64,000 bases of DNA, from NCBI GenBank assembly GCA_031277855.1, contig JAITLO010000025.1, positions 62,001 to 126,000 of the forward strand, read 5' to 3'. The notes under the pieces were generated by a model, which was not told the DNA's origin, did not search any database, and saw only the letters and a list, made by a program, of their open reading frames with translations. Made by a program: the position numbers and the translations under genes. Of this stretch, positions 9,162 to 16,115 are shown piece after piece (the first letter of the stretch is position 1; the number at the start of each line of letters is the position of its first letter). This DNA comes from Acidovorax sp. (GTDB lineage: Bacteria > Pseudomonadota > Gammaproteobacteria > Burkholderiales > Burkholderiaceae_C).

Positions 9162-10264
9162 GCGGCAGCGCCGGTTGCGGCCTGGGCCTGGACCTGGGCC
9201 TGTCGCTGCAACTCGCCTTGCAACTGCGTCAGGCTGGGCGTGACCACGGGCACAAAGGCCGACTCCTGCAGGCGACGGCCGAAGTCGGGCAGTTGATCGC
9301 GCAGATAGGCACGGCCACCCGAGCCCTGCAGCTCCAGCTGTATGGCTTCCTGCACCAGCGCAGCCAACTGCAGCCGCACCTGAAACAGCGCGGCGGCATC
9401 GGCCTCGAAGCGGCCGCTTTCCAGTCCTTCACCCAGCGTGGCTTGCAAGCCCTGCAGCAGCTCCCAGGCATGGGCAATGCGCGGGCGCAGCACATCGCGT
9501 GCGGAGCCTACTTGTTCGGCTGCGCGCAAGGCCGCACGCACCAGGCCTACCGACATGCCGCATTGCAGACTCAAGAACATGGGCCGGGCGCGCTTGAGAA
9601 AGGCCGGGCCATTCACCGCCAGCACTCCGTGCAGGGGCACGACCACATCGCTCAGCGTGATCGCCGCCGTGTTGCTGCCGCACAGGCCCAGCAGGTCCAG
9701 ATCCTGGGAACGCTGCACGCCCGTTGCCTGGCTGTCCAGCGTCACCACCAAAGGTGGGCTGCCGGCTTGCTCGGCCTGTACCGCAGCGGCTACCGTGAAA
9801 TGGGGCTGGCGCAAATTGGTCACCCAGGGCAGGCGACCCGAGACCCGGCGCTCGCCCTGAGGTGCTGTGTGCTCCTGCACCTGCAGAGGCTCCAGCGCCG
9901 AAAGAAACTTCATGGCGTTGGACAGACCCGTAGCCCCCGCAGTGTGGCCGCTGAGCAGGCCGGGCAGCCAGGCCTCGCGCGCCACGGGGTTGTCGCTCAC
10001 GCACAGATAGTCGATGAAGGCGCGCTGGGCCCACAGCACAAAAGCAGCTGTCAGCGAATGCTCGGCCACCTGGGACAGGGCCTCCACCGCATGGCGGGCC
10101 TCACCACCGGCACCGCCCCATTCGGTGGGCACGCCAATGTGGGTCAGCCCGGCCTGGGTGAGCTGGGGCAAGAGCGCGTCAGCAAACTCGCTGCTGCTGT
10201 GCAGCGATTGCGCATGGCTTGCCAGCCAGGTTTGCAGCGCTGGCGCCACCCATTGCGCGCTCAT
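9158..10264 (-). CDS. Acyl-CoA-dehydrogenase-like flavoprotein (possible sulfur acquisition oxidoreductase)
   Basis: A 368-residue protein with the acyl-CoA dehydrogenase fold. It has an N-terminal helical part with GVPTEWGGAGGEARHAVEALS, and a middle beta part with 'LCGSNTAAITLSDVVVP', the counterpart of the 'GMRGSDTRELVFEDVRVP' motif. The C-terminal helical part is short for the family (about 380-400 residues). The middle region is consistent with a flavin-binding acyl-CoA dehydrogenase relative such as SfnB/SfnC or DszC monooxygenases. Its operon with an SsuABC-type transporter fits organosulfur desulfurisation, but no catalytic base can be assigned by eye. It overlaps its neighbours by four bases on both sides. 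Confidence 0.65.
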   Translation of the reverse strand: MSAQWVAPALQTWLASHAQSLHSSSEFADALLPQLTQAGLTHIGVPTEWGGAGGEARHAVEALSQVAEHSLTAAFVLWAQRAFIDYLCVSDNPVAREAWLPGLLSGHTAGATGLSNAMKFLSALEPLQVQEHTAPQGERRVSGRLPWVTNLRQPHFTVAAAVQAEQAGSPPLVVTLDSQATGVQRSQDLDLLGLCGSNTAAITLSDVVVPLHGVLAVNGPAFLKRARPMFLSLQCGMSVGLVRAALRAAEQVGSARDVLRPRIAHAWELLQGLQATLGEGLESGRFEADAAALFQVRLQLAALVQEAIQLELQGSGGRAYLRDQLPDFGRRLQESAFVPVVTPSLTQLQGELQRQAQVQAQAATGAAA

Positions 10265-10821
10265 GCTGCGAACACGCCGGGGGCAAACGGCTGCAGTTCA
10301 GGGTTGATGGCGGGCTGGCCCAGGTTGTTGGCGAAATTGCACAGCGTGGCCAGGCTCACGCCCAGCACCACCTCCAGGGCCTGCTGGTCGTCATAGCCTG
10401 CGGCCTTGAAGGCGGCCAGTGCCTCGTCAGAAACGGCGCCGCGGCTGGCGATCACGGCCTTGGTAAAGGTTTGCACCGCATCCAGCCTGGCATCGCCCGT
10501 GGCCTGGCCGCGCTGCAGCTGCAAGCTGATGGAACGATCCAGGTCCAGCTTCTTGGTCACGATGGCGGTATGGCCCGCCAGGCAGAAATCACAGCCATGG
10601 GTGTGGGCGGCGGTGAGCTGCACCACCTCACGCTCGGCCAGGGACAGGCTGGCGCGGGCATTGATGCCCGAGACCGTCATATAGGTTTCCAGCGCGGCCG
10701 GGGCATTGGCCAGCAGGCCGATCAAATTCGGCAGAAAGCCGTTGTTGGCCAATGCCTTCTCCACCAGGGGCTTGCTGGCCTCAGGGGCGGTAACAGGGGT
10801 TTGCAGGGGAATTCTGGGCAT
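10261..10821 (-). CDS. Carboxymuconolactone decarboxylase / AhpD-like protein
   Basis: A 186-residue AhpD-like protein with the redox motif CDFC followed by His (C77, C80, H84), as in AhpD/CMD peroxidases. Known members reduce peroxides or act as thiol-dependent adaptors. It is the first gene of the minus-strand transport operon and overlaps the flavoprotein gene. In sulfur-assimilation operons such proteins often sit beside flavoproteins, perhaps handling flavin-derived peroxide. The frame opens further upstream (ATG 10839 and 10905). ATG 10821 is preceded by AAGAGAG at 8 bases, so I use it. The long AT-rich gap upstream probably carries the operon promoter. Confidence 0.75.
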   Translation of the reverse strand: MPRIPLQTPVTAPEASKPLVEKALANNGFLPNLIGLLANAPAALETYMTVSGINARASLSLAEREVVQLTAAHTHGCDFCLAGHTAIVTKKLDLDRSISLQLQRGQATGDARLDAVQTFTKAVIASRGAVSDEALAAFKAAGYDDQQALEVVLGVSLATLCNFANNLGQPAINPELQPFAPGVFAA

Positions 10822-11052
10822 ACCAAGCGCTCTCTTCATGCACGCAGCACCGGGTTGCGGCGTGCGACGGATTTTTTGATGAAGGGCGATTATGTTGCCG
10901 TGCAAGATCCATACAAAATAATGTTTAATAATTAATAAAACAGAATAAGCAAATTATATAAATATCTAATATCAATAATATTCAAGGATATTTAAAAATC
11001 ACCCAATAAATATCTATTGGCAAGCATTCACTGGCGAAGAAATATTTTTTAT
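10822..11052. promoter_or_regulatory. AT-rich promoter region of the transport operon, with an inverted repeat
   Basis: Most of 10905-11050 is A and T, in sharp contrast to the GC-rich genes around it. It contains the inverted repeat CCAATA-N6-TATTGG at 11003-11020. The repeated word ATAAATATCT occurs near 10958 and again near 11007. Read on the minus strand the inverted repeat is followed within a few bases by TGATTTTT, so it could equally be a weak terminator for the fimbrial operon that ends at 11053. An operator for a LysR-type regulator is the other option. Confidence 0.45.
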
Positions 11053-11475
11053 CTACCACCCCGTGGGCTTGGAATAGCAATGGAAGCCCACAGTTTGGCG
11101 CTTGGTGTCACGCGCTTCCTCGTCCAGGCCCTCGCCCAAAGGCTTTAACGCAAGCTCCACCTTGCCACTCACCACATCAAACACCACCGAGCAGGATTCT
11201 TTTTTCCGGCTGAAGTACACGAGGCTGGCATCGCACCCGCTGTCGAAGCGCCCCAGCACGACCTGCCCTTCCTGCTCCTGAAAAACAGCCTGGGCGCTGG
11301 CCCCCTGGCGCACCATGACCCTGTCGCCCAGCTTGAGTACATGGCCGGCCTTGGCCGAGAACTTCTGGCCGTCGCGCAGCACATGTACGCCTTCGCTGCT
11401 TTGGATGAACAGAGCGACAGGGCCGTCTTGCTTCAGGGCTGCCAGGGCCGGCAGCGGTGCCACACATGCGCTCAC
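11053..11475 (-). CDS. Small FecR-domain-like protein at the end of the fimbrial operon
   Basis: A 140-residue protein. The core reads VHVLRDGQKFSAKAGHVLKLGDRVMV, which resembles the FecR 'G-V-v-r-G-x-x-x-x-a-x-x-G-x-x-L-x-x-G-D' pattern. Starts further upstream exist in frame but lie inside the usher gene. I choose GTG 11475 because it overlaps the usher stop (GTGA) and is preceded by AAGGAG at 8 bases. No convincing signal peptide follows from this start. The function is unknown. Its coupling to the usher suggests a role in fimbrial assembly or sensing, but FecR-like domains occur in many settings. Three Cys residues (in SGCDAS, KESCSV and FHCYSK) are notable. Confidence 0.6.
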   Translation of the reverse strand: MSACVAPLPALAALKQDGPVALFIQSSEGVHVLRDGQKFSAKAGHVLKLGDRVMVRQGASAQAVFQEQEGQVVLGRFDSGCDASLVYFSRKKESCSVVFDVVSGKVELALKPLGEGLDEEARDTKRQTVGFHCYSKPTGW

Positions 11476-14282
11476 AGCTGGGTCTCCTTGCGCGCCGCAC
11501 CTGCATCCGCAATCGAGCTTCCCTGGGGCTCTTGCTGTTCTATGCAGTTGACCGGCAAGCGCTGGTAGTTGGCATCGAGGTCCTGGGGTGGCAGCAGATA
11601 GGACGCCTTGCACGCCTTGCCTTCCCACTCCACCGTCAGCTCACCTTGCTGGCTGCCTTCAGGCAACATGGTCAGCACGCGGCCACGGGTATCGGTGATG
11701 CCAATGCGCTTGCCCCACAAGGCAACCTGGGCTCCAAAAGGCATGGGTTTGCCGTCAGCGTTGCGCAGCTCGAACTGGATGCGACGTCCCATCTCCGCCT
11801 TGAAGTGCGCCATGGTCACGGCCCCTCGTGTGGGAACGAGGTGCTGCGCGGCGTTGTCGAAGTCCACCCCCTTGGGTGCACCACGGGTATCCAGGCTGAC
11901 CAGATTGGTGCGGAAGGGATTGGCGTTTGGAATCACCGCATAGCCATTGGCGCCTGTCTTCACACCGGCATAGCTGGAAATGCCCACGCCAGGCACGGGC
12001 GGCTCCACCTTGGCCAGAATGAAGGTCTCACCCAGCGACTGGCTGAGGTTGACACCACCACCATGGGCCACCACAGAGCCTGCAGCAGCCAAGCTACCGG
12101 AGTGATACCCACTGCCGTAGGAATAGCTGGCATCCATGCGGGCAAACGATGTCAGCGTGCCCATGGAGGCTGCCGCACTGGTACTGCCATCGTTGGCACG
12201 GCCACCCGACACCATATAGGTGATTTCACGCTCCGTGGGCAGCTGCCCGGACACACCCGCCTGTGCAGAGGTGCCGTAGCGATCGTGGCTGATATTGCTG
12301 AATCCCTGCGGCGCATGGGGCTGACGACCCAACGGGATGTTCAACGTCAACATCAGGCTGTGGTTGTTTCCGCTTTGACTGCTGTTGTCGTAAGAGGAAT
12401 AGACATTGCGCGAATAGGTGTAGCCCAGGTTGTAGCTCAGGTTGCCCCAGGTGTTGCCATAGCTCAGCGACAGGCTGCGCGAGCTGGCACCGTTCCAGTT
12501 TTTATCCAGGGAACCGCTGAAATACAGGCTGCCACGTCCGATTTGCTGCGTCAGGCTGATGTCCAGACGCTGGCGTGAAGCTCCACCGCTCTGCCCCCAC
12601 CAGGCGCCGGGGCTGAACTGCGCCTCGTTCGCCAGCACATGGTCGCTCAGGGTTCTATAGCCCTCGCTGAGGCTGCGCTGAAGATTGACAAAAATATGAG
12701 AGCGGCTGCTTTCAATGAACTTGCCGTAGCGCAGCTTGACGCGCTCGCCTGTGGTGTGCTCGCCCTGCCCGCTGCTGCGGGAATGGGTTCCATCCAGGGA
12801 GAACGCCCCCCAGGAGGTATTCATGCCCACACCCAGCGAGTAGGCACTAAAGCCTTCCGAGGCATTCAGGCCCATGGCCAATGTAGTGCTGGTGTTCAAG
12901 CCATACAGCGCGGAGCCGCTCAGGAAATTCGGCTTGTTGCGCATGTTCTTGTTCAGGCGCACCTGGCCCATGGCTGCATCGTATTTCAGGCGCCCCTCGC
13001 GCACCATCAAGGGCGGGCTGGAGAAGGCCTGGCGCAGCGTGCGCCGTGCACCATTGGCTTCGATGATGGTGATTTCGAGGTCGCCGCTGCCACCCGATGG
13101 CGAGAGGTCACGAATTTCGAAAGGGCCAGCCGCCACATTGGCGCTGTAAATCAGATAACCGTTCTGGCGCACCTCCACCGTGGCATTGCTTTCCGCTGTG
13201 CCACGAATCACGGGTGCATAGCCCTGCTCGCTGTCAGGGCGCATGGCCTCGTCCGATATCAGCTGCGCGCCCAGAAAACGCACGTTGTCAAACAGCTGGG
13301 AGCGGGTGTAGCTCTCCCCCATTTGCAGCTGGCTGCTGAGCGATGTGATGCCGCGCTGGGCATAGGTGTTCTGGCTGATGAACCGGGTACCCTGTCCACT
13401 GCCCGAAGTCGCATAGGAGTTGTTGCGCAAGCGCCATGCTCCCATGTTGGCGCCCATCTGCAGACCTGCGCTAACGCTGTGGCTGGAGCTTTGGCCGCTG
13501 GCCTTGTCCTGGCGCAGATTGACGTTGTAGTTGAGAAAACCCACACGCTCGCCATCGTCCCACAGCGATGGGTCCACATAGCCGCGGCGGCTGGTGGTCA
13601 GGTACAGCTGAGGAATGCCCAGGTTCAGGCGCAGATTGCCCATATCGTAGGCAGCTGTTGCACCTGGCACCCATTCGGGCAGGCGCAAGCAAGTGGCGTC
13701 TGCATCGGGTACTTGTGGCAGCTTGTCAAAGTCCACTCCCATCTGCAGCAGCATCTCGGGCGAAAAACAGGGCTCAACCTCGCCCGTCTGCGGGTTGTTC
13801 TTGAACTCCACATCACGCCGCCCCACCAGCATCTGGTTGACGTGCAATTCCGTGCGCTGCACCCCTTCGGGCACACCACTGCCCGCCAACAAGGCCTGCA
13901 GGTCGGACATGGAAGCACCGCCATACAAAAAAGCCATGTTGAAGCTTTGGGAGATGGTGCTGCTCAAAGCTGCGACCTGCACCGCCTCCTGCGATGCATA
14001 AGCCTGTGTGCCGGAGGGCGCTGTGTGCGGCATCACCAGCTCTGCCACTTGAACCACATCTGCAGGCAGGGGAGCAGCCACGGAGTTTCCCCCCCGAGCC
14101 GCCGCATGCTCTGCCACCCGTTGTACGGTCTCCACGCTGTCCGATGCCTGAGGCCCCGGCACTTCCTGCTCCGCCTGCGCAAAAGCCGGTGCCAACGCCA
14201 AGGGCAGCACGCCTGCACACACTGTTTGGAACAGCTGCTTGCGAACCGTCAGCGAAGAGGAAACAACAGCTTTTGGGGACAT
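11472..14282 (-). CDS. Outer-membrane fimbrial usher (FimD/PapC family)
   Basis: A 936-residue usher that forms the outer-membrane pore for chaperone-bound pilin subunits. After a signal peptide (ending LAPAFAQA) there is a low-complexity stretch of about 75 residues. The PapC N-domain follows (FNMAFLYGG ... ELHVNQMLVGRRDVEF), then the 24-strand barrel and the C-terminal domains ending with two Cys. Family members are usually about 800-880 residues, so the N-terminal spacer is unusual. The frame stays open upstream to 14444; ATG 14282 gives the signal peptide. The usher gene follows the chaperone gene and is translationally coupled to the FecR-like gene. Confidence 0.92.
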   Translation of the reverse strand: MSPKAVVSSSLTVRKQLFQTVCAGVLPLALAPAFAQAEQEVPGPQASDSVETVQRVAEHAAARGGNSVAAPLPADVVQVAELVMPHTAPSGTQAYASQEAVQVAALSSTISQSFNMAFLYGGASMSDLQALLAGSGVPEGVQRTELHVNQMLVGRRDVEFKNNPQTGEVEPCFSPEMLLQMGVDFDKLPQVPDADATCLRLPEWVPGATAAYDMGNLRLNLGIPQLYLTTSRRGYVDPSLWDDGERVGFLNYNVNLRQDKASGQSSSHSVSAGLQMGANMGAWRLRNNSYATSGSGQGTRFISQNTYAQRGITSLSSQLQMGESYTRSQLFDNVRFLGAQLISDEAMRPDSEQGYAPVIRGTAESNATVEVRQNGYLIYSANVAAGPFEIRDLSPSGGSGDLEITIIEANGARRTLRQAFSSPPLMVREGRLKYDAAMGQVRLNKNMRNKPNFLSGSALYGLNTSTTLAMGLNASEGFSAYSLGVGMNTSWGAFSLDGTHSRSSGQGEHTTGERVKLRYGKFIESSRSHIFVNLQRSLSEGYRTLSDHVLANEAQFSPGAWWGQSGGASRQRLDISLTQQIGRGSLYFSGSLDKNWNGASSRSLSLSYGNTWGNLSYNLGYTYSRNVYSSYDNSSQSGNNHSLMLTLNIPLGRQPHAPQGFSNISHDRYGTSAQAGVSGQLPTEREITYMVSGGRANDGSTSAAASMGTLTSFARMDASYSYGSGYHSGSLAAAGSVVAHGGGVNLSQSLGETFILAKVEPPVPGVGISSYAGVKTGANGYAVIPNANPFRTNLVSLDTRGAPKGVDFDNAAQHLVPTRGAVTMAHFKAEMGRRIQFELRNADGKPMPFGAQVALWGKRIGITDTRGRVLTMLPEGSQQGELTVEWEGKACKASYLLPPQDLDANYQRLPVNCIEQQEPQGSSIADAGAARKETQL

Positions 14283-14470
14283 GACTCTGCGCAAAGGGAC
14301 GAAAGAGGGAACAACGCGGCGTGTAGCAGCACTCCGCCCCAGAATCAGGCCAGAGATGTGTGATGCAATTCCGTGCTGTGTCGTTGTTGCGCCAGGCCAG
14401 CTAAGGCCGAGCGCTGCCGGCTCGATGTGAGGCCGTGAGGCCACACGGGCAACCTATGGGCTGCGCCGAA

Positions 14471-15220
14471 TTACTCGGCTGTCGAGATCACTGTCTTCGC
14501 CAGGACCTGAGCCCCTCCTGCGAGTTGCACTTCATAGGACTCGGCACTGCCGTAGTCGCTGATGGCCTTGAAATGGAGCTTGGTATTGCCCGCCAGTCCA
14601 AAGGGCAGCAGACGGGTCTGCCCCGGCCCCACCATGCCTGGGCTTTTCAGCTCCTTCCCGGCCCCTTTGAGCAGGCTCATGGAGACATGAAAAGCACTGG
14701 GGTTGTGAATCTGCAGCATGGACGCACCGTCCTTTTGCACCACCGACCACTGCAAGGCCGTAGGCGCTTGTTCGGCACTTCCTGGCAAACCTGCAGGCCT
14801 AAAGAACAACTTGATTCTTTGGCGCACCGCGATTTGCAGATGATTTTCCTCATCGCTGGCCTGCGGAACTTCCTGCACATTCAGCCAGACCACTGTTTCC
14901 CGGTCACGGGGTAAATCATTTTGTCCACCAGCGTACAAAATACGCATGACCTGCTGCCCCTTGGGAAGCATTTTGGCCAGCGCTGGGCTGATGGCGAATG
15001 GCAACTCACCCGTATCATTTTCAGAATTACTCTCCAGCCAGGACTGGATCAATACAGGAGTCTCTTCATTGCGAACGATAAGGGAGGCCTCTTGCTGTTT
15101 TTCCAGCAACACGATGCGCGTGGCACTCAGCGATATGGATGCCAAGGCTGCGCCGGCATGCAACATCGCAGTTGCGGTCAAAATGGCCGAGAGTGTTTTT
15201 TTAATTGTTGAGGCTGCCAT
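14471..15220 (-). CDS. Periplasmic pilus assembly chaperone (PapD/FimC family)
   Basis: A 249-residue chaperone with a signal peptide (ending GAALAS) and two Ig-like domains. The family signature is visible as LPRDRETVVWLNVQEVP, preceded by the 'QVMRILYAG' strand that donates to pilin subunits. A conserved Arg near the mature N-terminus (SATRIVL) and a Lys in the 'RQRIKLFFRP' strand match the subunit carboxylate-binding pair. The start has TAGGAGAAAG a few bases upstream. It stabilises pilin subunits by donor-strand complementation and hands them to the usher encoded next. Confidence 0.93.
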   Translation of the reverse strand: MAASTIKKTLSAILTATAMLHAGAALASISLSATRIVLLEKQQEASLIVRNEETPVLIQSWLESNSENDTGELPFAISPALAKMLPKGQQVMRILYAGGQNDLPRDRETVVWLNVQEVPQASDEENHLQIAVRQRIKLFFRPAGLPGSAEQAPTALQWSVVQKDGASMLQIHNPSAFHVSMSLLKGAGKELKSPGMVGPGQTRLLPFGLAGNTKLHFKAISDYGSAESYEVQLAGGAQVLAKTVISTAE

Positions 15221-15248
15221 TGCTTTCTCCTATCGTTCCAAAACAAAA

Positions 15249-15279
15249 CCTTGGCAAGCTTTGATGAAGCCTGCCAAGG
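15249..15279 (-). terminator. Rho-independent terminator or attenuator between pilin and chaperone genes
   Basis: The stem CCTTGGCA/TGCCAAGG (15249-15256 and 15272-15279) with an inner GCTT/AAGC extension is followed on the minus strand by TTTTGTTTT. It lies in the 70-base gap after the pilin stop. Partial termination there would make much more pilin than usher mRNA, as in other fimbrial operons. Confidence 0.8.
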
Positions 15280-15290
15280 CTCACTAGGCC

Positions 15291-15854
15291 TTACTCGTAA
15301 GACAAGGTGTAGGCCACGGTGGCGTTGGCTGCACCGGCCTTCACATCAGCAGCCTTCTTGCCAGCTTGCAGCGTGTAGTAAGCCTTCAACGGAACGCTGA
15401 AGACGTTGTTACCGACATTGACAGCGTTCAGCGTTGCAGTGCCAGCGCTGAAGTCCAGAGGACCGTTGTCACCCACCAGCATGATCTGCACGTTCTGGGC
15501 ACCACCGGTCACGGCAATACCCTTGCCCACGCGCGCGGCGGGCTTCAGCTCCAGAGTCACCTTGGAGTCTGCTGCGCATTCGACGTTCAGGTCCAGGTTC
15601 TTGGCAATGGTGCTCAGGCTACCGTCGGAAGTTTCGGGAGTGGCTTCCGTGCCCAGTGTTTCAGCAGAGTGGGGCCCCATGGTCACCAGCATGTTGGCAC
15701 CCGAAGAAGAAGCGCCGCTGCTGCTCACCTTGCAGGTATCAGCCGTGATGCTGCCTTCAAAAGAGATGGTGCCGGTAGCACCAATCGTGGCAGCTTGCGC
15801 GCCGGTAGCGGCGAAAGCGGAAAAAATAGCCAGGCTGATGAATGTTTTTTTCAT
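15291..15854 (-). CDS. Major fimbrial subunit (FimA/type 1 pilin-like)
   Basis: A 187-residue pilin with a signal peptide ending GAQAA and a mature start TIGATGTISFEGSITADTC. It has the conserved disulfide pair (C41 and C93 of the precursor) and the C-terminal beta-zipper motif ending VAYTLSYE with a penultimate Tyr. These are the hallmarks of chaperone-usher subunits. ATG 15854 is chosen over a start 33 bases upstream because it gives the signal peptide MKKTFISLAIFSAFAATGA. It is the first gene of the fimbrial operon and is followed by a terminator-like hairpin. Its promoter faces the regulatory cluster across the AT-rich divergent region. Confidence 0.93.
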   Translation of the reverse strand: MKKTFISLAIFSAFAATGAQAATIGATGTISFEGSITADTCKVSSSGASSSGANMLVTMGPHSAETLGTEATPETSDGSLSTIAKNLDLNVECAADSKVTLELKPAARVGKGIAVTGGAQNVQIMLVGDNGPLDFSAGTATLNAVNVGNNVFSVPLKAYYTLQAGKKAADVKAGAANATVAYTLSYE

Positions 15855-16115
15855 GATAGAAATCTCTGTTGCTAAATGAATCGGCAAGCCTTTTCAATTT
15901 GATCCCACTGCTATCCAAGGCTTATCGGCATATGCTTTTATCAAGCACACCGCCAGTGTAGGTAGGAATAAAAAAAATAATCTAGGAAAATTCCTAAAAC
16001 AAATATTGAAAAATAATTCCCAAAAAACAAAGAAATAAAAAACAAATTTAATCAAGAAAATAATTTCAGAATATTCTTATTTAACAAATTTTGATAATTT
16101 TTAGCATTCAGAGCT
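15855..16115. promoter_or_regulatory. Divergent AT-rich control region with RcsAB-box-like palindromes
   Basis: This 261-base gap lies between the pilin (minus) and hybrid-kinase (plus) genes and is strongly AT-rich. Two 14-bp palindromic sites match the enterobacterial RcsAB-box consensus TAAGAATATTCCTA at 12 of 14 positions each: TAGGAAAATTCCTA at 15983-15996 and TCAGAATATTCTTA at 16066-16079. A half-site TAGGAATA starts at 15963, 20 bases (two helical turns) from the first box. The first box is about 130 bases upstream of the pilin start and the second is 37 bases before the kinase start. They are plausible targets for the RcsB-like regulator at 23569. Confidence 0.65.
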
